Source: a virus. Taken from it: a stretch of 24,237 nt of DNA. Positions 15,214 through 22,606 of the stretch are shown here, one piece after another (position 1 is the stretch's first letter; every line of letters starts with the position of its first letter). Below the pieces are notes generated by a model. It was not told the origin of the DNA and ran no database searches. It saw nothing but the letters and a program-made list of their open reading frames with translations. Location: IMG/VR virus record IMGVR_UViG_3300025886_000154, positions 1-24,237 of that record; one strand, written 5' to 3'. The position numbers were made by a program, and so were the translations under genes.

Positions 15214-16413
15214 ATGATTAAAAATATCGAAGATTGCCTTGAGTCAGTTACTGGACTAACTGTGAATAATCCCATCAATATAGTAATTGACGAAAATGAC
15301 CAACATATTATATATAGTATTGCTAGACAAGTGTTTAAAGGAACTGCATTAACTGACAAGCAATATCATTTGATGCAAGCAAAATTATTAAAATATAAAA
15401 CAGAATTTGAAAAATTTGAAATATTTAATCTTAACGAAATAATTAATAATCTACGATCTCCGCTAAGGCAAGTTGATCGTCGAAAACTAATTACCATCTG
15501 CAAAAATACATCTGATGGATGGATTAAGGTACAATTTCCGTTTAGTAAAAAATTAATTGTTGTAGTTGAAAGAATAATTTTTCAAAATAAGTCTAACCAT
15601 GTTCATCGTAAAGGCTCAAATTCTCATTTTTTTAAATTATGCGAAACAACAATTTATGATATTGTACACAATTTAAAAGATAAAGGATTTATAATTGACC
15701 AAAATTTAGTAAACTTATATCATAAAATTGATAACGTAAAACAAAATAAAGGGTTACATTTACCGTCATATGATTCAGATAAATTTAATAACTTAACTGA
15801 TACTGCAATTGAATTTATTAAAAACGATCTAGACAATATTAATGATAATATTATTATACAAGATCGTAGACGAAGATTTGGACTAAATTATGTACAATTA
15901 ATTGATAACAATCTTGAAGAAAATATTAAAGAAATTATCTATAGACAAAATACACTAGTTAGACTATGTCCAATATCTAACAGTCTACCAAGTATTCATG
16001 ACGCTCTAGTGCAACTAAAAAGATTTCCATTGTTAGTATTATTAGACAAAGACGACTGTCTTGAACAGTTATCATCAATGCATAAATCATTTACTACTGT
16101 GTCAACTAATGAACAAATAGTTCTTTTTAGATTGCCTAACGAAGATAATTATAATATTAACAATTATATTAAAGACAGAAATTTTAATACTATACTTGAC
16201 AATGATACAAAAATAGTATATATTTGTAAGGATAAACTACCAAAATTATTGTTTAGATTAGACTGGAAGCCAATGTGTGTATTTTCACTAACAGGAAAAC
16301 GTCATAATACAATGATTTCAAAATTTATCAAAGATGTATGTGATTTAATCATATTTCACGAAAATTTACCATCAACCTTTCATGGAGTTAAAGATAACCA
16401 ATATGAGTTGTAA
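15214..16413 (+). CDS. Unknown protein upstream of uvsW (399 aa)
   Basis: No characterised family is recognised. It is lysine- and asparagine-rich, very AT-rich, without membrane segments. The N-terminal part contains TALTDKQYHLMQAKLLKYK, a phrase I associate with phage replication/helicase-linked proteins, but this is only an impression. No Walker A or Toprim motif is evident. A basic RRRRFG occurs near residue 220 and the C-terminal part alternates hydrophobic strands (KIVYICKDK, VCDLIIFHENLP), as in a Rossmann-like or helicase C-lobe fold. It overlaps the chosen uvsW start by 11 nt, suggesting coupled translation and a role with UvsW. No Shine-Dalgarno sequence is seen. Confidence 0.55.
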   Translation: MIKNIEDCLESVTGLTVNNPINIVIDENDQHIIYSIARQVFKGTALTDKQYHLMQAKLLKYKTEFEKFEIFNLNEIINNLRSPLRQVDRRKLITICKNTSDGWIKVQFPFSKKLIVVVERIIFQNKSNHVHRKGSNSHFFKLCETTIYDIVHNLKDKGFIIDQNLVNLYHKIDNVKQNKGLHLPSYDSDKFNNLTDTAIEFIKNDLDNINDNIIIQDRRRRFGLNYVQLIDNNLEENIKEIIYRQNTLVRLCPISNSLPSIHDALVQLKRFPLLVLLDKDDCLEQLSSMHKSFTTVSTNEQIVLFRLPNEDNYNINNYIKDRNFNTILDNDTKIVYICKDKLPKLLFRLDWKPMCVFSLTGKRHNTMISKFIKDVCDLIIFHENLPSTFHGVKDNQYEL

Positions 16414-17863
16414 ACTAATTATCGAAGACGAAGTTAATATCAAAATTGAGGGCCTTGATGTTGATGTACGTAGGAAACTTGCAAACGCACTCAAATTTGA
16501 AGTGCCATATGCAAGATATATGCCACAGTACAAACTTGGTCGCTGGGATGGTAAAGTTGCTTTTTTTAGTATTGGCGGAACTGGATACGTTAATCATCTT
16601 GATACTATTGTTTCAATTTTACAAAGGAACAAAGTACAAATTGTAGATATCGACGATCGTCGGCATCCAATAAAACTAGACTTTGTTCCAGTTACTGAAA
16701 CATATTGGAAAGACCGGGGCGTAGTTTGGCCCCAAGGTCATCCAGCAGTTGGTGAAGATATTATTTTACGTGATTACCAAGTTGAAGCAATTAATAACTT
16801 TTTAAATAATCCACAAAGCCTACAACAAATTGCTACTGGTGCAGGCAAAACAATTACAACAGCAACACTGTCACATATAAGCGAGCCGTATGGACGTAGT
16901 CTGGTTATTGTTCCAAACAAATCGTTAGTTGAACAAACAGAAGAAGACTATATAAACTGCGGTTTGGATGTAGGGGTGTACTTTGGAGACAGAAAGGATC
17001 TAGGTAAGACTCACACTATTTGTACTTGGCAAAGTTTAAATATACTTGACAAGAAAACAAAAGATGGCTCAGCAGTATTGTCACTAGCAGAGTTTTTAGA
17101 AGGTGTAAGCACTATTATTGTCGACGAAGTACACCAAGCAAAAGCAGAGGTTCTTAAGAATCTGCTTACACGCAACCTACGAAATGCACCTATACGTTGG
17201 GGACTTACTGGTACAGTGCCTAAAGAAAAATTTGAATTTGAAAGTATTCATGCTAGTTTAGGACCAGTTATTGGTAATATAAGTGCTAAAGAATTACAAG
17301 ACAAAGGTGTACTGTCTCAGTGTCATGTTAATGTAGTACAATTAATAGATACAGTAGTACACAACGGATATCAAGAAGAATTAAAATATTTAACAACAGA
17401 TACAAAACGAATTGAATACATGGCTAAGTTATTAAACACTGTATCTCAATCAGGAAATACATTAATCTTAGTAGATAGGATTAGTGCAGGAGAAGCATTA
17501 CAAGACTTAATACCCAATAGTACATTTGTTAGCGGTTCAGTTAAAGTAAAAGATAGAAAAGAAACTTACGATACAATTCGCGAAGGTACTAATGAAGTTA
17601 TTATTGCCACCTACGGAGTTGCAGCAGTAGGACTTAATATTCCTCGTATCTTTAATCTTGTGTTAATTGAACCTGGCAAAAGTTTTGTAAGAGTTATTCA
17701 ATCAATAGGCAGAGGCGTAAGAAAGGCAAAAGACAAAGACTTTGTCCAAATATGGGACCTAACTTCAACGTGTAAGTTTGCAAAGAGGCATCTTACACAA
17801 CGTAAGAAGTTTTATAAGGAGGCACAATACCCCTTCACCATAGAAAAGGTAGATTGGAATTAA
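16403..17863 (+). CDS. uvsW: Superfamily 2 DNA helicase UvsW
   Basis: T4-type helicase that unwinds branched intermediates and R-loops and moves replication from origins to recombination. From the chosen start (486 aa), the N-terminal substrate-recognition domain contains GRWDGKVAFF; the Q-like LRDYQVEAI precedes Walker A ATGAGKT (144-150), motif II is DEVH (241-244), motif III GLTGT, and motif VI QSIGRGVRK. All helicase motifs look intact. The frame is open from an ATG at 16382; ATG 16403 is preferred because MSCKLIIEDEV is a more usual start, although the only GGAG (16384-16387) is 15 nt away. It lies behind the unknown 399-residue gene, which it overlaps. Confidence 0.95.
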   Translation: MSCKLIIEDEVNIKIEGLDVDVRRKLANALKFEVPYARYMPQYKLGRWDGKVAFFSIGGTGYVNHLDTIVSILQRNKVQIVDIDDRRHPIKLDFVPVTETYWKDRGVVWPQGHPAVGEDIILRDYQVEAINNFLNNPQSLQQIATGAGKTITTATLSHISEPYGRSLVIVPNKSLVEQTEEDYINCGLDVGVYFGDRKDLGKTHTICTWQSLNILDKKTKDGSAVLSLAEFLEGVSTIIVDEVHQAKAEVLKNLLTRNLRNAPIRWGLTGTVPKEKFEFESIHASLGPVIGNISAKELQDKGVLSQCHVNVVQLIDTVVHNGYQEELKYLTTDTKRIEYMAKLLNTVSQSGNTLILVDRISAGEALQDLIPNSTFVSGSVKVKDRKETYDTIREGTNEVIIATYGVAAVGLNIPRIFNLVLIEPGKSFVRVIQSIGRGVRKAKDKDFVQIWDLTSTCKFAKRHLTQRKKFYKEAQYPFTIEKVDWN

Positions 17864-17864
17864 A

Positions 17865-18371
17865 ATGAGAATACTTACTTTAGAAAATACAACATTTGAA
17901 TTAAATAAAATACCCGACTCAGTTGACGATACCATACGATTTTCAGTACTAGATAATAGCAATCCAAAAGAACCTGATTTCTTTTTTAATCCTTTAATAT
18001 TTCTTGAAAGTTTTAATTCTCCAGCAATAGTGTTAAATATTAATAATAAAGAAATTGTTATGCCACTTGATTGGTGTATTGCTGTAGGATGTAGAGATGC
18101 AGGCAGCGATTTAGAAGTATTGCCATTAACTAGTTTAAATGATAGAGGATTTGAAGCATTTCTTTTTAATCCTCTAACAGGATCAATGCCAGATTACGGA
18201 AAGATTGAAATTATAAATTTTTATAATGATGTTAAATGGTTTTTTCCAAAAATGAAAAACGGTCAGTTGTTGTCAATACCAATAACCGAAAAGGATAACG
18301 AGTTATGTGCATTTTTTGTAAAAGATATAAATCGTCAAAGTGAAATAATTGATTTTGGAAAATTATTATAG
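17865..18371 (+). CDS. Conserved marine-phage unknown protein (168 aa)
   Basis: I recall related proteins in marine T4-like phages, annotated as hypothetical. Features: an N-terminal beta-rich stretch, then MPLDWCIAVGCRD, EVLPLTSLNDRGFEAFLFNPLTG, INFYNDVKWFFPKMKNGQLLSIPI. No catalytic motif is evident and it is soluble. It starts 1 nt after uvsW and is followed 9 nt later by the cupin gene with a strong AGGAG at 18370-18374. The conserved position after uvsW suggests a replication or transcription function, which is speculative. Confidence 0.7.
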   Translation: MRILTLENTTFELNKIPDSVDDTIRFSVLDNSNPKEPDFFFNPLIFLESFNSPAIVLNINNKEIVMPLDWCIAVGCRDAGSDLEVLPLTSLNDRGFEAFLFNPLTGSMPDYGKIEIINFYNDVKWFFPKMKNGQLLSIPITEKDNELCAFFVKDINRQSEIIDFGKLL

Positions 18372-18380
18372 GAGAAACTA

Positions 18381-18731
18381 ATGGGAATTAAAGCAGGAAA
18401 AATTTGGGGAGGTACTGAATTAATACACGCTAATGGTGTACTTGAATTTCATCGTATTGAATACAATGCAGGATTTAAGTGTAGTGAACATGAACATCAA
18501 TTTAAATGGAACGGATTTTATGTAGAGTCAGGCAAGATGCTCATACGTGTATGGCAAGACGATCAAGGATTAGTAGACGAAACTATCCTTAATGCAGGAG
18601 ACTTTACTCAAGTTAAACCAGGAAAGATTCATCAGTTTGAAGGCCTTGAAGATGGAGTAGCATTTGAATTGTATTGGGCTGAATTCAATCATGATGATAT
18701 TGTAAGACGCACTAGTGGTACTGAAGTTTGA
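18381..18731 (+). CDS. Small cupin protein (116 aa)
   Basis: Single-domain cupin. The metal-binding first motif is SEHEHQFKWNGFYVESGK (about 35-52) and the second is GDFTQVKPGKIHQFEGL. The ending FNHDDIVRRTSG resembles the C-terminus of type II mannose-6-phosphate isomerase cupins (EDDIVR...GR), as does the cupin half of the gene at 9275. Function is likely sugar-phosphate isomerisation/epimerisation or binding, but small cupins vary widely. AGGAG is 6 nt before the ATG, in a leader identical over 13 nt to that of uvsX. Its TGA shares a base with the next ATG (TGATG). Confidence 0.8.
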   Translation: MGIKAGKIWGGTELIHANGVLEFHRIEYNAGFKCSEHEHQFKWNGFYVESGKMLIRVWQDDQGLVDETILNAGDFTQVKPGKIHQFEGLEDGVAFELYWAEFNHDDIVRRTSGTEV

Positions 18732-18997
18732 TGATAGATACATTAATACCCGGTGAAGCACTTATATACGAACGAGCTAACGGTGTTGTTTATGCCCGAT
18801 ACAGAGATCCTCCGCATTGTTCAAAGCCAAGATGGATTATAGGTGGAAGTAATGAAGCGTTTGATAGAGCAACAAATAATTTGTTTAGCTATAGCGAATG
18901 GCAACACATGATACAACTTAGTGAAGATAATCCTACTTTAAAAAAACAAATTGACAGAATGTTAGTAATATACTATACTATAAAAGACGAGGAGTAA
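18731..18997 (+). CDS. Conserved small unknown protein (88 aa)
   Basis: Starts MIDTLIPGEALIYERANGVVYARYRDPPH, a pattern I recall from small hypothetical proteins of marine T4-like phages. No function is known to me. The middle has KPRWIIGG and the C-terminal half is helical. The frame is open from a TTG at 18728, but ATG 18731 overlaps the cupin stop (TGATG) and is the natural coupled start. The last part of the gene contains a near-consensus promoter for the next gene and its ribosome-binding site. Confidence 0.7.
   Translation: MIDTLIPGEALIYERANGVVYARYRDPPHCSKPRWIIGGSNEAFDRATNNLFSYSEWQHMIQLSEDNPTLKKQIDRMLVIYYTIKDEE
18951..18979 (+). promoter_or_regulatory. Near-consensus sigma70 promoter before the gp62-like gene
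   Basis: TTGACA (18951-18956), 17-bp spacer, TATACT (18974-18979). Predicted start near 18986, giving an 18-nt leader that includes GAGGAG (18989-18994), 9 nt before ATG 19004. It lies in the 3' end of the preceding coding sequence. This is the best promoter match in the window. Confidence 0.65.
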
Positions 18998-19003
18998 TAT
19001 AAT

Positions 19004-19474
19004 ATGAAAAACAAAGAACTTGATTTGTTTAAAGATTTATTACCAGCAATTGACAATAATATAAAAAGCATGTACGATGCTGGAACTGATGTTGGGCGCA
19101 AAGACATCAAAGGCGATTTATGGAATCTCAACAGGTATGTAAGTAGTGTCAAAGGTAATTATGATTCGCAAGCATTTTCAGTTCTTAAAGTAAATGAATA
19201 TTATAATAAAAATTGGAATGTGCTCGGGGGAACTAATCATAATAAATTACAATGGCAATTGTTGTGTGTTGCTGGAAATAAAGGCAGCAAAAAGTTTCAC
19301 CCATGGATTGGATTAAAAAAGAAAAAGGATGACAGTAGTAAAGCAGTTAAGTTTCTATGTCAATTATATCCTAATATAAAATTAGACGAGGCTGAATTAC
19401 TTGCTAAAATATCTACAAAAAAAGAACTTAAACAGTTGGCTCGAGACCACAATATCGACAATGCCAGCTTCTAA
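19004..19474 (+). CDS. 62: Probable sliding-clamp loader small subunit, gp62-like (156 aa)
   Basis: In T4, gp62 joins gp44 to load the gp45 clamp. The sequence is short and helical. The middle FSVLKVNEYYNKNW and KLQWQLLCVAG, followed by KKFHPWIGLKKKK, correspond to the segment of T4 gp62 ending PRGKRYGKWAKL. The C-terminal STKKELKQLARDHNID corresponds to the T4 end KQLKKLALEW. Length is close to marine-phage gp62 (T4: 187 aa). It has its own strong promoter. gp44, the usual neighbour, is not in the window. The identification rests on diffuse similarity, so it is probable rather than certain. It overlaps the Zn-finger gene by 14 nt. Confidence 0.6.
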   Translation: MKNKELDLFKDLLPAIDNNIKSMYDAGTDVGRKDIKGDLWNLNRYVSSVKGNYDSQAFSVLKVNEYYNKNWNVLGGTNHNKLQWQLLCVAGNKGSKKFHPWIGLKKKKDDSSKAVKFLCQLYPNIKLDEAELLAKISTKKELKQLARDHNIDNASF

Positions 19475-20150
19475 CAAACCTTACGTATGTGAGTATTGTA
19501 AAACTGGTTATGCTAGAGAAAAAACTTTAGCAGTACATATGTGTGAGAAAAAACGCAGGGCATTACAAAAAGATGAAAAACGTGTACGTCATGGGTTTTA
19601 TGCATTTGGTAGATTTTATAAATTAAGTGCAGGCGCCCAAAAAGAAAAAACATATAAGGAATTTTGTGATAGTCCTTATTATAATGCATTTGTTAAGTTT
19701 GGTAGTTTTATTAGTAATGTAAAACCCTTGTATCCTGAAAAATACATCGACTATGTAGTAACCAGCGGAGTTAAATTAGATCATTGGTGTAATGAAGAAC
19801 TTTATGAAAAATATGCATTAGATTTAATATTAAAAGAAGATGTAACTACTGCACTTGAAAGGTCTGTAGTAACCATGGTAGAATGGGCCAAAAAAAATAA
19901 TACTAGCTGGAATAAATATTTTGCCAATGCTAGTACTAATCTAGTAGTCTGGCACATTAAGGATGGAAAGATAAGTCCTTGGTTATTATTAAATTGTAAA
20001 AGTGGAAAAGCAATGTTAGGCACACTTAATGAAGAACAACTAACTATGATATTTAATAATCTTAATCCGCAACATTGGGCTTTAAGATTTAAGAGACAAA
20101 AAGATGATGTTGCACTAGTAAAAGAAGTTGTTGAAGGAAGTAACCTATGA
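19461..20150 (+). CDS. Conserved marine-phage protein with N-terminal zinc finger (229 aa)
   Basis: The N-terminus holds a C2HC zinc-finger-like motif: C10, C13, H26, C28 in YVCEYCKTGY...LAVHMCEKKRR, followed by a basic stretch, suggesting nucleic-acid binding. The remaining domain (RHGFYAFGRFYKL, SPYYNAFVKFG, VTSGVKLDHWC, DGKISPWLLLNC, LNEEQLTMI) matches a protein I recall as conserved in marine T4-like phages with no known function. The frame is open from TTG 19401, but ATG 19461 puts the first residues just before the zinc finger and is chosen. It overlaps the gp62-like gene by 14 nt and pyrF by 4 nt. A role beside the replisome is inference. Confidence 0.78.
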   Translation: MPASNKPYVCEYCKTGYAREKTLAVHMCEKKRRALQKDEKRVRHGFYAFGRFYKLSAGAQKEKTYKEFCDSPYYNAFVKFGSFISNVKPLYPEKYIDYVVTSGVKLDHWCNEELYEKYALDLILKEDVTTALERSVVTMVEWAKKNNTSWNKYFANASTNLVVWHIKDGKISPWLLLNCKSGKAMLGTLNEEQLTMIFNNLNPQHWALRFKRQKDDVALVKEVVEGSNL

Positions 20151-20803
20151 AAATCATTGTTGCACTTGATTATACTAATCCTCTCGATGCACTAGAAATG
20201 GCTGCAAAACTACGTCATTATGTTGACGGATTTAAAACCAATCATACATTGTGGAGTCAAAGTGTTTATATTAAAGATTATACAGAAGGTAAAGAACTTT
20301 TTGTAGATTGTAAACTATGGGACACACCAAATACTGTTAAACAAGTTGTACAAAAAATTGTAGACAAAGGTGCCACAATGACCACTGTATGCACACACAA
20401 CAATGAAGCAGTATTTGAAGAACTCGAACAGTTTTCAGATCAAATTAAATTGTTAGGTGTTACATATCTCACTAGTTGGAGCGGCAGTGACTTGTTAGAC
20501 ATATTGCACTACTTGCCTAAAGGTGCAGATACAATGTGGAGAGAAAACATCAAAAGAGTGCAAAAATATGGGTTCTCAGGTATGATATGTAGCCCAACAG
20601 ACTTAGCAATAGTAAAACCCTTAGCACAAAATATGATAACAGTCTGTCCTGGCATCGGAAGTAACAAAGGACAAGTGAGAGCAGTTACGCCTAGACAAGC
20701 AATCAACTTAGGCGCCGATTATCTAATTATTGGTAGGACTATTACCGAGTCTGATGATCCTATAAGAACAATAAGAGAGATTAGAGAAAATGCCAGATAT
20801 TGA
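20147..20803 (+). CDS. pyrF: Orotidine-5'-phosphate decarboxylase
   Basis: Last step of UMP synthesis: OMP to UMP plus CO2. The TIM-barrel signature is clear: IVALDYTN at the start (D8), GFKTN (K30), the catalytic DxKxxD set as D54-K56-D59 in FVDCKLWDTPNTV, CPGIGSNKGQ near the C-terminus, and GADYLIIGRTITESDDP, the phosphate-gripping end with its Arg. All residues expected for activity are present. The 218-aa length matches compact archaeal/bacterial forms (E. coli about 245). A KGPDC/other HPS-related decarboxylase is possible because the families share the fold, but the DxPNTV context favours PyrF. It overlaps the genes on both sides (4 and 14 nt) and is therefore part of the replication operon. 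Confidence 0.88.
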   Translation: MKIIVALDYTNPLDALEMAAKLRHYVDGFKTNHTLWSQSVYIKDYTEGKELFVDCKLWDTPNTVKQVVQKIVDKGATMTTVCTHNNEAVFEELEQFSDQIKLLGVTYLTSWSGSDLLDILHYLPKGADTMWRENIKRVQKYGFSGMICSPTDLAIVKPLAQNMITVCPGIGSNKGQVRAVTPRQAINLGADYLIIGRTITESDDPIRTIREIRENARY

Positions 20804-21359
20804 CATTGACTTTGCTAATAGAGATAATATACTATCACAGATTACACACAGAGTTGCAAAACTAGAATCAGGAAAAAAGCATAACACTGGAATATATGTA
20901 AATCAAATCCCTTATAATCCTGTTGATAATATTTCAACAATTGATCATAAATTAGCAGATAGCCGCGGGTATTATAAATTAGATTTTTTAAATGTTTCAA
21001 TGTATAACGGAATCAGCAATGAAGAGCACTTACAGCAGTTAATAAGAAAGGAACCAATATGGCAACTACTGGAGCACAACGAATTCAGCGACAAAGTATT
21101 TCATCTCAACGGGCACGGAGAACTATTAAGGCAATTGAAGCCTGCATCGGTCATTCAATTGGCAGCAACACTGGCAATTATACGGCCAGCAAAAAGACAT
21201 CTAGCGACAGCACAATGGTCGCATATAATGGAACACGTTTGGACAAAACCAATAAATAATGAATATTTTTTTAAGAAAAGTCATGCTATTTCATACGCTG
21301 TTGCAGTAGTAGTACACATGAATTTATTGTGTGAACAACTTGCTGAGACAACTACTTAG
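20790..21359 (+). CDS. Miniature DnaE-like (C-family DNA polymerase) protein, 189 aa
   Basis: Begins with PDIDIDF (D3, D5, D7), the palm motif holding the first two catalytic Asp of DnaE (E. coli PDFDVDF). Next GKKHNTGIYVNQIPYNP matches DnaE GKHAGGVVIAP, and YYKLDFLNV (D65) matches VKFDFLGL with the third catalytic Asp. VFHLNGHGELLRQLKPASV followed by LAIIRPAKRHL matches VFQLESRGMKDLIKRLQP and ALFRPGPL; FFKKSHAISYAVA matches FNKSHAAAYALV. So the order of core motifs is kept while PHP, exonuclease, most finger and all C-terminal domains are gone. I recall homologs in marine phages as hypothetical proteins. Whether it polymerises DNA is unknown. It starts inside pyrF (14-nt overlap) and ends 8 nt into an opposite-strand gene. 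Confidence 0.75.
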   Translation: MPDIDIDFANRDNILSQITHRVAKLESGKKHNTGIYVNQIPYNPVDNISTIDHKLADSRGYYKLDFLNVSMYNGISNEEHLQQLIRKEPIWQLLEHNEFSDKVFHLNGHGELLRQLKPASVIQLAATLAIIRPAKRHLATAQWSHIMEHVWTKPINNEYFFKKSHAISYAVAVVVHMNLLCEQLAETTT

Positions 21360-21720
21360 GTTTACGAACTAATTGAACTGACTTTCGTTTTACACGTTTT
21401 TGTACCAAGTTGTGTACATTTACACAAGGCCCTATAACAAGTTTTACATCCTTTGAATTCATTGTAACATTACTATAACGCAGTTGGCCAATTTCTTTAC
21501 GTAGAAAAATATTAATAGGAATCATTCTGTTTGATTCCCACCACCAAATTTCTCCAAGGTCCAGCAGAAGTTTTTTATCTTCTTCAGAACGTAATGTAGT
21601 ATATAGGAACATATTAGTTACATATTGATCTTGATTAGATATAATACCCACATATTCTTTGCCGCCGTAGGCAACAACACTAACATATGGAAATCGATTT
21701 TCTATTTCTTTTAATAACAT
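21352..21720 (-). CDS. Conserved marine-phage unknown protein, minus strand (122 aa)
   Basis: The sequence MLLKEIENRFPYVSVVAYGGKE, VGIISNQDQYVTNMFLY, LGEIWWWESNRMIPINIFL and the basic C-terminus QKRVKRKSVQLVRKPK resemble a short hypothetical protein I recall in marine T4-like phages. The basic tail suggests nucleic-acid binding, but this is inference. It is transcribed opposite to its neighbours, overlaps the mini DnaE-like gene tail-to-tail by 8 nt, and diverges from the structural gene over a 39-nt gap. No clear Shine-Dalgarno sequence or minus-strand promoter is seen. Confidence 0.7.
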   Translation of the reverse strand: MLLKEIENRFPYVSVVAYGGKEYVGIISNQDQYVTNMFLYTTLRSEEDKKLLLDLGEIWWWESNRMIPINIFLRKEIGQLRYSNVTMNSKDVKLVIGPCVNVHNLVQKRVKRKSVQLVRKPK

Positions 21721-21726
21721 TTTTAA

Positions 21727-21734
21727 AATAAATA
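21727..21734 (+). promoter_or_regulatory. Late-type promoter box AATAAATA
   Basis: AATAAATA differs from the T4 late consensus TATAAATA at one position. It lies 26 nt before the TTG start of the putative structural gene, followed by the ribosome site AAAGGA (21745-21750). Spacing to the gene is as in T4 late genes. Confidence 0.55.
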
Positions 21735-21759
21735 CACTATAATTAAAGGATCCGGTACA

Positions 21760-22572
21760 TTGCAGTTAACACCTAGATATTTAGTCGATAACAAAATAAA
21801 TGTTATTTCAACTGATGCAACTGAGGCATCCTTATTTGTTGTGGAGTATAGACCAGTGTATAGCAGACAGTTAAAAGTATATAGAGGTATTGATAATACC
21901 TTACAATTTCGTTTATTTAATTCGGACCAAAAGCCTGTGTTATTAAGTACCAACATACCTTGGATAGTAATATTTGATGAACATCGAAATAAAATAATAG
22001 AACGTGCATGTACAATCACAGACGATCAATCATCGACAGCTAGTTTAACCAAAGGAACTTTTCAGGTTATATTAACTGAAAATGATCTACTAAACGTACA
22101 ACAACAGTATCTAAGCTATAATATCTACATGCGTAATGCAGACAATACCAATACTATTACATATTCAAATCAAAACTTTGAAAGTGCTGGTACTATATTT
22201 CTAGATAGTTTAGCATTTCCAGGGCCAAAAAAAAGTACTAGTGTAACAAATTTTTATGTAGAAAATTCTTACTGGGTTGCTGGTAGCGATGATGCAACTA
22301 AAATAGAAGCACAGCCGGGTATTAACGGTAACGATGCATTGCATACTGTTGCTATATATTCTTCGTCATACATCGGAACTGTTGAAATACAAGCTACTTT
22401 AGAAAATCAAATCACAGGCAATAACAACTGGTCTACTATTAACACTATTACATTTACTGGATCAGAATCAATGCCAGTACCTGCAAATTTTAATGGAATA
22501 TTTAATTACATTAGATTTAAATTTAGTGCTGATCCCACAGACAAAATAAGTAAAATACTAATTAGAAACTAA
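21760..22572 (+). CDS. Putative virion structural protein (270 aa)
   Basis: Beta-rich, Thr/Asn/Ser-rich protein with no enzymatic motif. It includes FVVEYRPVYSRQLKVYRG, IPWIVIFDEHRNKI, LTKGTFQVILTENDLL, LSYNIYM and a C-terminal galactose-binding- or fibre-like stretch (VEIQATLEN, NNWSTINTITF, FNGIFNYIRFKFS). The pattern (strand-rich halves, adhesin-like C-terminus) fits tail or neck/fibre-associated proteins of marine myoviruses; this is inference, the family is not named with certainty. It uses a TTG start: AAAGGA (21745-21750) is 9 nt upstream and there is no earlier in-frame ATG in the gap. The late-type box AATAAATA supports late expression. Confidence 0.68.
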   Translation: MQLTPRYLVDNKINVISTDATEASLFVVEYRPVYSRQLKVYRGIDNTLQFRLFNSDQKPVLLSTNIPWIVIFDEHRNKIIERACTITDDQSSTASLTKGTFQVILTENDLLNVQQQYLSYNIYMRNADNTNTITYSNQNFESAGTIFLDSLAFPGPKKSTSVTNFYVENSYWVAGSDDATKIEAQPGINGNDALHTVAIYSSSYIGTVEIQATLENQITGNNNWSTINTITFTGSESMPVPANFNGIFNYIRFKFSADPTDKISKILIRN

Positions 22573-22601
22573 TTGACTTTTTAAACTGTTTGTGTTACTA
22601 T
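22573..22601 (+). promoter_or_regulatory. Sigma70-like promoter of primase
   Basis: TTGACT (22573-22578), 17-bp spacer, TACTAT (22596-22601), directly after the structural gene stop. The predicted start is near 22608, on or just before the primase start codon, so the mRNA may be leaderless. Confidence 0.6.
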
Positions 22602-22606
22602 TAGGC

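Noticed and set aside
16382-16405. Earlier ATG of uvsW at 16382
   Set aside because: It lacks any ribosome site and lengthens the overlap; ATG 16403 gives a more usual N-terminus. N-terminal mass spectrometry would decide.
21251-21258. AATAAATA late-type box in the mini DnaE-like gene
   Set aside because: It is inside coding sequence and the only gene closely downstream is on the other strand, so there is nothing for it to drive.
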